Source: Baylisascaris procyonis
Taxonomy: Eukaryota; Nematoda; Chromadorea; Rhabditida; Ascarididae
Direction of reading: 5' to 3'
Length of the DNA stretch: 64,000 bases
Assembly (NCBI GenBank): GCA_037389465.1
Contig: JAZARR010000105.1
Coordinates: 3,658,001 to 3,722,000, forward strand
The notes under the pieces are model-generated. The model was not told the DNA's origin. It worked only from the letters and a program-made list of their open reading frames with translations, and did no database searches. The position numbers and the translations under genes were made by a program. Numbering within the stretch: the stretch's first letter is position 1; every line of letters begins with the position of its first letter. Shown in pieces: positions 53,366 to 64,000 of the stretch.

Positions 53366-55714
53366 ATGGCACACTGTGAAATGTCAGCTTGCTTCACGGT
53401 CGTTCTACTTCTTTCGTTGGTCATCGCACTTGTGAGTTTTTGTTCTTAAGCTTTCTTGCGCAGTCGACTGTTGCATTCGAACAGCCTTCCTAGATGGCTT
53501 GTATTGATCTCCATTTTGACCATTTTCTTGATGATTCCCTTATTCAGGTGATTGATGCTGCGGTTCACTTTTCTAATATTATGCTATTCAATTAGAACAT
53601 CTCGAGCCACTGAGGTCTTTCCGAGTGGGCGACTGCAATCCTGCTGTCCTGAGGGGGACGTATGAGAGGCGAGTTCCCCATCTTCTAAGAAGGGGAGCGG
53701 AGGGGGGAGGTGCGTACTGCTTATACGACGTACACGTGAGGCTGTTAACTGGATAACAAGGTTTGAGGTCCGCTGTACACAGAGAAAACAGACGGTACTC
53801 GATAGAGTTGGTCGCTGTGAGACAATGTTACAGATCTTGACTTCATCGAAGCAAAGGATCAGTATCGGAAGGGGACGAGGGTGGAAACAAGTAACTCATA
53901 GGTCTTTCGTTGCACATAAACTTGCATAGTTTTTCTTGCACTATATGCACGAAACAAGCGACTTGCCACATGCTTCCTCTGACATTCATTATGCAGCTGT
54001 GAGGGTATACAGGTGTAGAATCTCGGTTTAGTTTGGAGCAGGAAATTTTGCACTCCATCATAAGCTAATGTTTTGGCAAAGTTGTCAAAGTACAAATGGG
54101 AAGTTGTCGAAATTTCGACTCATCTTCGTTCATTTATCTCTTGCAACTGGAAAGGTTGTTATCATCCTCAAATTTCTTTGTGTTGAGAGATTTTACGTTT
54201 TTATCAATGCTTGATTGAGAGTTTGAAGGCGGAACTTCGCTTCTTTGAAATGCGCTTGTTTAAGTGTTCGATATGCTACTGTTAGTACGACAGAGAACAT
54301 CGCAAGTATAACGGGAACGTTTGAAGTGACCTACGAGTGCGGTCTGCCAAAAAGTGCTGTTGTCCAAGAAATTTAGAGAACATGGACGTTCGGACGTTCC
54401 GATTGCTTTTTCGGTGAGGCTTCATTCGATGAGGTATGAACAGGTCACTGAAACGATAGATGTATATAGTGAACATTACTGGTTTTATCATTCGACAAGA
54501 CTTCGGGACTACTTTACATTGACGATGGATAAGAAAAAGTTACTTGGAGAGTATTTAGCACTCAATTTCGAAGTTACTTGAAGATGGTGTGATCCTTTGA
54601 CAAGCGAGAGGGGAATCAGCATTTCTAAAGCATTAGGCATATCGTACGAAATGATTTTTGCCGCACTGACTGATGCTTTAGTGATCTGGGAAGTGGGAAC
54701 AATTTTTCAGCAGTTTTCAAGCATCTTTTTTAAGTGTCACCCATTCTAGAAGCTGTCTATGTGGTCATTTCACTGCAAAGGAAACTGCGCCATTAAGTCG
54801 TATGAAGGCTGTGGATAGTGATTATGTTGGTGGGCATTTAAGTTGTCTCACGTTGCCTTAGATTTGCCATCGGTTGATGTAAGCTCTTTGGAATGACTTC
54901 GCTTTGCTATGATTAGGCCAGAAAAAGTAACTGAAGGTGGAAAAGTGCGCCAGAAATGCGGCACGGATGCACTTTTTTTCGATAATTCCGCGGCTCATAC
55001 CAATCCACTGTCTAAGTGCTTAAGAAATGAAGTTTTTCGGAAATGTGTTTGTTTTTCAACTCTACCAACTGGTCTGTATTCAGAACAGTTATCGGAAATT
55101 CAATTTCCACTCGGCGTCCACAAAATTCGCACATGCAAACTTTGGTCATCCTCAAATGTTCGTATATCTGTGAAATTTATCTATCGGTAGAAAAGTTATA
55201 TCGAATAATCAACCTTTGCGGGGTGGAATTACTCGGCTGGCAGATAGCTGCCTGCATACGTCGGCGTATATTTACAGAAGTGATAACCATAAAATGCGTT
55301 TCTTTCTCAAAAATTAGGAAAGCGCATGGAGAAGTCGTACTATGATGGTAAATTTGTTTTTGGCAAAAAGAGTTCCAAAAAAAGCAAAAAACTTTTCTTT
55401 TGTTATGATTTTCTTTCATCGATTTAGAGTACAATTCGTTCAATCGCAGCTCTTTAAGCTGTTTCATTGTTGTCACTATTTTCACTTGCGATTAATAGGG
55501 CTGATGAGTTTCTCTAGACTCTCTACGATCCAAAAGCCTTGATTCCTCGACGGCCTAGAAAAAGGAACTATCGTCTTCTTGACCGACACATTGGTGAGAT
55601 ATGACCACATTCATTTTCATTGTTTGCAACTGCAGTCGAGCATCGTAAATGCAACACATCGCAAATAATAACGCTACATTCGTTGTACTGTTTTTCCACT
55701 GTCTGCAGAAACTT

Positions 55715-55808
<94 letters not shown>

Positions 55809-58800
55809 TATACGACGCTGTTAATGCATTGTATACCAACAACCCCTGTATGAGCTCTCTGTGCGTGCATTATATCTGTTGTTGCATTTTAAGCCCAATT
55901 AAGCATTCGTAGATTATTTTCTCGCTGACGTCCTTATAAATGATTGGTCTATCATGAATGAAGACGGCGCTAAAGAATATAAGACTCAGCCTGCTTCGCA
56001 CACTTTTCCAATTCATTAAAATACTCGCAAATGATTGCATTTTGTTCCGAGAATAATAAACCGCATGTGAAAAGGTGTATCGAAAGCGTGAAGAAGCTAT
56101 GAAAGAATCATATTTACCAAGTAATGATGTCAACACAAATTGGAAAGCTGTGCGAATTGGTAAATGTCAAATTGGTAAATGTTATAAAGTTGGTGCATTC
56201 AAGAACACCGAAATAACGAGCGGAAGTTATAAGCAATGTTTTATGCATCGCGAAATATTGGCAATTACTTTTTAATGTTTCAAAGTGAACGACGAAGAAG
56301 GCGTATTACTACGAAGTTATATTACTCCCAAGTTATTTACCCAGAAAGAAGAAGCTTAGGGTGTTGAGCAATAAGTTAATATGTGAGAATATACAACAGT
56401 TGCCGAGCACTGGGATATGAAGCTTCGAAATCCACGCTTACGAAACTCACAGCCAATACTACTTGCGGCATGCAGCAGAGCGACGCTGAGAACTTCGACG
56501 GGCCTACGAGCCTTTCGTTTTTTTGAGTATATTTATTAATTTTGATTTAGTGGCGCGGAAAACACTGAGCCATCTTTAAGCAACGCAAGTTTAAGCTCGT
56601 GGCTTCTTTGCAACGGTGAAAGCAGTACACTGTATGCGATTGAGATTCAATGAACTTCATTTGCCATATTTCCTCCAGTGAGTTCCTTCCCCTCTTCCTT
56701 CTCTACATAACAGTGAATATCGTAGCTTTCTGGGCAGTGAAGGAGCGAGTATTCGAGAAGAAAGACATTCTTTCTGGCCAGCAGCTGAATTTCAAGCCAT
56801 TTTATGCAAATCCTCGATAAATCTGCGCTCCTGTGTTGAGTAAATGTATTCTAACTGGATGTGGGCTATTCGACGTTCTCTTATTTTAATGGTGTTTATT
56901 GATTTGCGCTGGACAGATTATTAGCAAAAATGCTTCTTTTTTTGAAAGAGGAGAGGGAACTATTTTTGTGTACGCTCGAAAATGAGATGGGGAAGTATTC
57001 GAGCAGGGCGTATGTCAAGAACCAAGTCTTTTGAGGTAATTCGGCACATCATTTTCATGCGTAGAGGTGTTTGTGCACGAGAAAGTGATTAGTCTGCACA
57101 CTTGTTTAATCTTCCTTATTTACACATCGCTTTGATGAGTTCCTTTAGCCTTGATTTATGATCGATGGCACATGAAGCGGCCTCGTAGATACTCCCAAGA
57201 GGGTTCTTTCTTATCAAAAAACAACATTGCGGCCATTTTCTTAAGTGGTTTAGATGTATTGGACACTCTTTGAAGCAACAAATTGCTTTATTCTCATTTC
57301 TATGATTGATTTGAGATGCATACACAACAATTCGTTTAGACATTGAAATATTTGCTTGCGGTGATGTTTTACTGCTATTTGACCTCGAATCAACATCGAA
57401 AACATAGACGAAATCCGATCGATTTTTTTTAAAGAACATAACGCACTCTGAATAATTGTAATTGCAGTAATTCAGCGCTCACATAGCGTCCTGCTTCATA
57501 AACACGCAATGATGAGAAAAAGGGCATAGAATTAGATATATAGTTTAAGATTTATTCGCACCTAGGAATTTAAATATGTATCAGGTGAAGGGATTGATAT
57601 GGTAGATGAGGTGGGCAAAAAACGGATCGAGAAGACAAAGAAGTTAAGACTTAAGCAGTACTTAATACGCCATATTAACCGGAATGGATTCAACCATAGG
57701 AAGTCTCTACATAAGCACCTATGAAAATATACTCTTTTTTACTTTTAAAAAGATCTTGGCGGTGTTTAGACAATTTGAACCGAAAATTTCAAGATTAAAA
57801 TTAATAACGTAACTGTGGTGAATTTCGGTCGTTGGACGCAACGGCTAGAAGAGGATTTGCTTAAGTATAACGCTTTCTGCGCTCACTGCAGCAATTGATG
57901 ACGTGAAATTTTGCTGACTAATATTCTCTTTCGAAGCAAATTTGTATCAGTGTTAAGAATCATTTATTGGAAAGCTTATAGGTAATTGTTGAGCGTTCCT
58001 CGATTCATTGGACATAATGGCAGAGAAAGTCTTACAAAATAATGTCTCTGAATACGGCACGTATTCAGAGACATTATTTTGTAAGACTTTCTCTGCCATT
58101 ATGCGCTCATTCGCATGGGCGCGTTTTGTTCCTTTCCAAAGAGTGGATAGGATGTAGCGGCAATTCGGTTCGCTTAGAGCAGCTCTCATATAAACTAAAA
58201 GAACAACCGCAACAGTCAAAGTTGATTACCTCAAATAGAAATGAATTTTGCATTTGAAAATTAATCCACTTTCATTAAAAGCAATTCCCGTGATGTACTG
58301 CATGCTGGTTTTCAATGAGAAGAAATTTGAAGACGATGAAAATCAGTTAGAGCGATATTACGGCCATTTCCCATAAAAACGTTTTTTTTTCTTTGGCAAC
58401 AATATTTCTCTATTCATTTTCTTCGCTTTTCTGCAAATATTATTTGTGTAGGGTGACATCAAGTCGCATAAAGAAATATTGATCATTTTAGGGCAAACTA
58501 AATCTAGTATGTCTGTTGATATCAAAGAATGCATAGATTTTCTCCAAATTTTTGACGCAAAGGATTTCTCAGCACTAAATCTCTGCTGTGTTTTCTGCGA
58601 TTATGGAATTTCGTCGCTATGCAGAATCGATCGAGCCCTTAATCGATCCGACCCTCAAGTAATCGGTTTTTTTCTAAGCTAATATCCTCATATGCTTAGT
58701 TTTTACTCCACTTTATTATCCTTTTCAAAATCTGCATTTCTCAAACTACATTAGGATTGTCATGTATACGTATAGATGTATGCATGTAATTCGTTTGACA

Positions 58801-61800
58801 GCTTCAATTCCTTCCACTTGTTTGGTTATGCATAAAACTGATTTCAAATGGATTTAATAATTTGTAAATCAGTTAATAGTGTCTGCTTGGAGCGTTAACG
58901 ATGCAGTATTCATTAAACTATTCACTACAAAGCCGCTAAACATTAGCTTGGCATAGGATTTTTCGGGCCTCTTCTCACTCCGTCAGTGAATAAACGAGCG
59001 TCCTGAAGAAACGACTGGCATTTCGGAGGCGGGGGGGTGAGGAGGGGAGGGGGGATAGTTGAAATACCTTAAAAGAATCCTTCATCGTTTAAGAATGCTG
59101 CAAACTCGAATAGTGAAATAGGTAACTAGGCCTTTCATGCGAAAGAAAATAGCAACACGACCATTATTTGAACAGACAACGAGCAAACAATATGCAAAAA
59201 AAAAAAAAAAAAAAACACCAAACGTCAAGTACGCGTAAAAACATAGGCAATTAGTGATCATGCATGAGCAACTATTAGGAAATGTTAGGATCTGCTTTGT
59301 TCACATTGGAATGAGCTCTACGATCAGCATATGTAAGTTGTATTAGAAAAATGAATTTTTTGAAGTGCCACACTTTGCAACTTCGCAAGTAGATTGCAGC
59401 GCTTTTGAAAGTTTTAATCGGCCGAATAAATCGAAAATAATAACAAAAATCCAACTTTATGCCTATGTTCTATAAATATGTTATGATATTTTAAAACGGA
59501 CGGCGAGTTGGTTCGTTTAGTGAGTTGTTTTTTCCAGGTTCCAGCATCAGTATCTCCCGAACTGCTCCATTTTGGCTTTTTTTTTTGCATTCCATCTCTT
59601 TCTTTACATAAACGAGACATATGCACAACTTGTAACGGTATTTACGAATAAACAGCAGAATAAACGAAAAGAAAGCGTTTCACTGTGATGCAAGCATTTC
59701 AATGTAATGGGATACTGTGGATGTTTGCTGCTTTTATGGATCGAACATCTTCAATTAGTGTATTTCATCCAGCTTTTAATATACTTTTTTTTTCAAAAAT
59801 CCATTGTCAATGTTCCTCAACCAATACGCTTAACGAAAACCGAAAATACAAGGGTTATAAAATTAATATTAAAGAAAACACATCCGAATAGTGAATGAGA
59901 TGTTTTTACGTCGGCGTTTTGCTGCAATATCGATTGATTTCACAAAAGAAACCCCAACTCACATACAAATATAGTTTCACCATTTAAGTAAGCAGATATT
60001 GAGAGCATTGCGATGAGTAACATTTATTCATTTTGCCGTCGCGTGTCGCCTTAAAGTGATTTCCATATGTTCATTTCCCACATTCATGAAAATTGAGCCG
60101 TAAAAATTGGTGACTTTTAAAAACTGATCTCACCTCTTGCGGGAAATATTTCTGTGATTTCGTGCTCTCGAAAATTACAAGTTGCAATTCTGCTGATCAC
60201 ATGAGCTATTGGAGACATTTACGAACTGTTAATCAAACCCCACCCTTTCTCCCCCCCCCCCAACAAACTTAAGGATGCATTGGAAGTTTTCTGAGTAGAG
60301 GTTTTTGCCAATGACCGATTCGCCTTGTGTCTGTTCGGGAATGATGCAAGCATTTTGCAATGCAGTTCTATCACAGTAAGCCATCTATAAAATATTTAAT
60401 TTTCGAGTTTGGCTTCTGTTCGAGTTCTAAAATACATTCGATTTTAAGGACGCAATGCAGAAAGGGCCTGCAGAAAATATATTTTCAACAAAATTCTATT
60501 CAGTTTAAGCCCTCGAAGAATGAATAGACAGACTCTTCTTCATTATGGCCAGAAAGATGGGCCGTTCAAAGTTCAGGCAAATGAATACAGAAGTGACTTT
60601 TTAAAGAATGGTGCGCCGATGGTGGTGCGGATAGCAGGTGGAAACGCAGAGAAGCGGGCGTTCGATTCGTTGACAGGAGCCGGGTTCACAGGATTTGACA
60701 AGCGTGCTTTCGACTCTTTAACTGGCTCCGGTTTCACCGGTTTTGACAAGCGTTCATTGGACAGCCTCGCTAATCGGGGATTCACACAATTTGATAAAAG
60801 GTTTCTCTTGGTTTTATAGGAGAAAGAGATATAACTACCATGCTGAAATGGCGGAAATTTTGTAAACTTATTCCTTACGATAGTAGTAGCAGGAGTTTAG
60901 GCTGAGGACGACAACTGCCTTAAAATTCAAAAAAAATTGTTTTCCTAGATCCAGAGAGGTTCCCCAAGAATGTAGACGTCAAGTCAATTTGCTGTACTTT
61001 TTGTGGATGGGTTTGTAACCACATTCTTTTATGTCAGCAAAGAGAGTGGATAAAAATCCAATCGCTCTATACAAAGAGAAATCTTTAGCCCAATGGTAGA
61101 ACCTTCTGAGAGTTGGAATCCGGAGATGATGTTCCTTTGCTTAACAGCCAACAGGTGACTGTCGCGTGGGCTCAGAAAAATCCTCAAGAAATGAGTAACT
61201 TGTACCAAACAAAAGTCAATAAACCATATCAGGAAGGACCAATATATAGGAAGTTAAAGAATCCACAGCAGGAAAAAAGGAAATCAGATTTTAAAAATTC
61301 AGAACTCCGAAAATATGTACAAAATCGAAGGATTACGGCAAACTGTAAATAAGAAAAGGATGAGCTGTTTAGAAGATGATAACACAGAAACGATGGTTTC
61401 ATTTTCTGTTCAGAAGACAAACGGAGCTTCTGTTAAATCCGATCACTTTTTTAAACGAAGTCGAGTTTTAATCATTTCTACAGAGTCATGAATCGAATCG
61501 GTCCCATCAAAACCGACTGTAATGCAGCCTCTCTAAAACATGGGCAAACGAAGAAGCTGAATGAAACCTGCGTAAAGCAGAAATTAGAGGGCGGACAAAA
61601 AGCTAACTGTGGTAAACATTACACAGCCATGGTTATCGGTTTATTTACTTTGAAATTCTTTTAGAGCATTCGATTCGTTGACAGGCGCTGGATTTACTGG
61701 CTTTGATAAGCGCAGTTTCGACAGTCTCAGCAGTCGAGGATTTACTGGTTTCGACAAAAGGGCCTTCGATTCGCTAGTTGGACATGGCTTCACCGGCTTC

Positions 61801-61806
61801 GACTGA
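53366..61806 (+). CDS. nlp-15: Orcokinin neuropeptide precursor (nlp-15-like)
   Basis: Secreted neuropeptide prohormone. The two peptide exons are certain: 60504-60800 and 61665-61806. Six peptides lie between KR sites: AFDSLTGAGFTGFD (twice), AFDSLTGSGFTGFD, SLDSLANRGFTQFD, SFDSLSSRGFTGFD and AFDSLVGHGFTGFD. The AFDSL..GF..F pattern is that of C. elegans NLP-15 orcokinins. None ends in Gly, so no amidation is expected. The intron splits the Arg of a KR site. Two upstream exons are proposed. Exon 53366-53431 encodes a signal peptide (MAHCEMSACFTVVLLLSLVI) and ends at GTGAGT, phase 0. Exon 59289-59332 (DLLCSHWNELYDQH) ends at GTAAGT, phase 2, matching the next exon. The total is then 182 residues. 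The upstream exons are inference. Confidence 0.85.
55717..55804. repeat. (TA)44 dinucleotide microsatellite
   Basis: An uninterrupted TA array inside the proposed first intron of the orcokinin gene. Confidence 0.96.
58013..58103. repeat. Perfect inverted repeat, 44-bp arms, 3-base loop
   Basis: The left arm 58013-58056 (starting CATAATGGCAGAG) is an exact reverse complement of the right arm 58060-58103, with GCA between them. The match stops abruptly at both outer ends. It lies in the proposed first intron of the orcokinin gene and produces mirrored spurious ORFs on both strands. Confidence 0.95.
59031..59054 (+). promoter_or_regulatory. G-rich quadruplex-capable run
   Basis: Runs of seven, two, four and six G separated by short spacers, about 230 bp before the proposed second exon of the orcokinin gene. 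Predicted structure only. Confidence 0.4.
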
Positions 61807-62036
61807 TCCAGACAGTTCGCCGTCCTCAACGTCGCACTAGCAATGCTGTTTCGATGTAGCTACTCAGGAACTATGATCCAATTTGAGGACAACTGTTGCA
61901 GTTGCATTCTTTCCGTCTTTCTGTCCTTCCCACTCGACCGTTGTCCTTTTAATGCTCGAAACAATCGCCTCCCCCATTGCCTGCACTCAACACCTACAGC
62001 AGCTGCTGCCCTCATCGCGGTGAAGCCGTCAGTCGC

Positions 62037-62042
62037 AATAAA
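62037..62042 (+). terminator. Poly(A) signal AATAAA of the orcokinin gene
   Basis: Sense-strand AATAAA, 231 nt after the stop codon. Confidence 0.65.
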
Positions 62043-62659
62043 CTTTTGAGTGTTTGTTTGCCCCACTACACGTCTCTTAAAACGAAAGACCCATTGACAG
62101 TGCCCCTGAGATAATATATTCAAATGCCGCTTACGGTGATAAATCCGAAAGCGCTGATGAGTAAAGCCTTGCAGCACAATGTGGTGAGCACTACAGTACA
62201 CTGTGCTATGATTAAGATCGATCAACTAAATCTCTTCTACAAGTATATTCCAACTTGTTGTAAAAACTTAATTCGCCACATCTTGGCAACGGCTATGCAT
62301 TATCATCCGGAAGGAATAACAACGGCAAACAAACCTCATCCCAAGAATTTCACGTCTATTTCTCAACTGCACTTACCCCTTCACAGATAGTTTGTGGCGT
62401 CAAAGTGGAGGGCACCGAATGAGGACACGACTATTCTTCATTAACACAATAGCTGGAAGAATCAAATGAACCCTATACGCCTCCCATCCCAACTCATCTT
62501 CAATCGCTGCTTGTTCTGGCCAAAGAGTCGCCCCAAATGGTCCAGTATGGCTCCATCTTACATCAACTATTGAATATTGCTCCTCCACAGACGGTAAACG
62601 ACCATCCGGTTCAACTGCGAGCCGCTTTCCAGAAAATAGTGTAAGTACGGAGCCCCCAA
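62043..62659. other. Convergent intergenic region
   Basis: It lies between the orcokinin gene end and a - strand candidate. Base composition flips to A/C-rich on the + strand from about 62100, consistent with - strand transcription beyond. A - strand frame at 62693-62400 is open and begins after a CTTTTTAG acceptor; it is an alternative last exon for the next gene. Confidence 0.35.
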
Positions 62660-63530
62660 TCAATACAAAAGTCTTCTTAAGTGCAAACAAAGCCTAAAAA
62701 GTAAAAGCCATCCTTCAAACAGAAACTTCGGTAGACTCTCTAACCTCTGACCATCCTGAAGTCCAAGCCCTCCGAACACTGAACTCAAAAGAGACAGTAA
62801 ATGGAAAATATAATGCAGGTCAACAGAACCGAAACATTTTCAGACAAATATCGCCACACCACGAAAATGTGTAAGCAATAGAAGCACTGCAGCTAATTGA
62901 CGTATTCGGCAACAGTCCAACAGTAACCATTCAAGTTTCCTACTTTTCCTGGAGTCACGCACATTTCTCAGTTCCAAAAATGCCACACCATTGTCTTGTG
63001 CTTACGGGTATCTACATGGCATGTCACTCCCCTTCCTCTCTCTACCGTGCAAAAAGGCCCTTGAAACCTGCGGAAATAAGGAAGGCCGAACTGGCGTCCT
63101 GCGCCGGTCAAGGTATCCTCATAAACACAAACTCTGTATGGGAGACTTCTCATCACAGGTCCGCTATTATGAATCGGGATCCGTTATCAACGCTCATTTC
63201 ACATCAACCTTTATGCTGCTCTTTCAAAAAAGCCAGCCCCTTCTCGTTGGTCTCCCACTGGAAGTGGCGGATACCAATGCGATAGAAGAACCAGCTGTTA
63301 TTGAATATTTTATGCCTTGATTCGAACTTTATTTAAATTCACTGCTGCGAACGTATTTTTGCAGTAGCTGGCGCATTTCTAAGAAATCTGGGTTTTGAGG
63401 AAAACGTTTTCATTAGATTGTAGAGTCACTCACACAAACCCTTCATTTCGATGCTCGAACACCACAAGCCCCGGGTCTCTAATTCAAAGTTATTTGCATA
63501 CGATACAGACCAGATATTTGTTCGGCCATC
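62660..63530 (-). CDS. Unrecognised gene, 3' exons only
   Basis: Not recognised. Exons 63530-63436, 63294-63209 and 62778-62660 agree in phase (2, 1), ending LRRLLY and TGA. The first follows CTTTTTCCAG and reads DGRTNIWSVSYANNFELETR and then GLWCSSIEMKG. The second reads WFFYRIGIRHFQWETNEKGL, the most protein-like stretch. The third reads FGGLGLQDGQRLESL and then a hydrophobic end. Donors GTGTGA and GTTGAT are weak. For the last exon, a different acceptor at 62693 opens another frame (ALFALKKTFVLIGGSVLTLF) with a good GTAAGA donor further on, so the C-terminus is undecided. Earlier exons probably lie beyond the window. Confidence 0.38.
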
Positions 63531-64000
63531 CTGGAAAAAGAACATCTGATGTGAAATCGAGATTATGTCTCGCACTAACCAGCAGTTTCCAGTCCCATCA
63601 AAAGGTGACAAATACGATTCAACGCACACGACAAATGCGGTGTTTAAAAACAACGCACAAACATTCTGCATTTTAGTAACAATGGTAAGAATTACAGAGA
63701 GGATAAACCTAGGAGGAAATATAATTGAAGACAACGAGGAAGGTTTTACGAGATAGGGACATTAAAAAAACACTGAAACAAACATGAATCACAGGACTGA
63801 TAAACAAAGAGCATTTGGCAACTTGAGCAGAAACATTTCACGATTAAAACCATTTGCATTAGTGATTAAAATTATTCCTGGATACTGGTATAGAGAGCCC
63901 TTTCTTATAGTTTAAGAACACTCGTTAATTCCCTATCAACGAATATCCGATGTGAAATCGAGATTTGAACCTTCATTTACTAATATTCTTCAATGGCATC
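63531..64000. other. Window end, probable intron of the - strand gene
   Basis: A/C-rich on the + strand. No supported exon. It holds one member of a repeated 17-mer (GATGTGAAATCGAGATT at 63548-63564) and its second copy at 63949-63965. Confidence 0.35.

Noticed and set aside
57953..58257. Overlapping ORFs on both strands around 58060
   Set aside because: They are mirror images caused by the perfect inverted repeat.
63940..63975. tRNA B-box-like GGTTCAAATCTC on the - strand
   Set aside because: No A box or foldable cloverleaf at the right distance.

Overview
The window is eukaryotic nuclear DNA from a nematode, most likely a rhabditid or strongylid (clade V) relative of Caenorhabditis. The evidence is short exons with GT..TTTCAG-type introns, acceptors placed a few bases before start codons as expected for trans-splicing, long (TA)n tracts, and a set of genes whose best matches are C. 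elegans genes. I assembled the exon models by hand, using reading-frame and splice-phase agreement plus recalled family sequences. No alignment or transcript data were available.

Confident genes, all on the + strand: the 3' two thirds of a syntrophin gene (stn-1-like, 3-3944); translation factor eIF6 (10875-14581); peroxisomal PEX11-family protein (prx-11-like, 18222-21443); UDP-glucose 4-epimerase (gale-1-like, 25429-33617); selenocysteine-specific elongation factor eEFSec (selb-1-like, 35279-39969); a small mitochondrial-type S4 RNA-binding protein resembling MTRES1/C6orf203 (43918-52320); and an orcokinin neuropeptide precursor (nlp-15-like, coding exons up to 61806). From memory, the C. 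elegans relatives of stn-1, eif-6, prx-11, gale-1 and nlp-15 all lie on chromosome I, and eif-6, gale-1 and prx-11 sit close together there. The window therefore looks like a conserved chromosome block.

Between these genes I found previously unassigned candidates on the - strand whose exons agree in splice phase. They are a type II membrane protein with a SEA-like ectodomain (9505-6994), a small gene just downstream of it (6650-5830), a four-exon gene between prx-11 and gale-1 (24908-23044), and the 3' exons of a gene converging on nlp-15 (63530-62660). None is recognised by name, and they are the best novel material here. Two + strand exon-like ORFs (25070-25271 and 42408-42689) also lack a parent gene.

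Non-coding features include three (TA)n arrays, a perfect 44-bp inverted repeat with a 3-base loop inside an nlp-15 intron, G-rich runs able to form quadruplexes (one in the gale-1 3'UTR), a polypyrimidine tract and a 27-bp tandem repeat. There is no obvious operon of + strand genes except possibly upstream of gale-1. The housekeeping genes do not form one pathway. They cover translation (eIF6, eEFSec, mitochondrial S4 protein), metabolism (GALE), peroxisome division (PEX11), the muscle dystrophin complex (syntrophin) and neuropeptide signalling.
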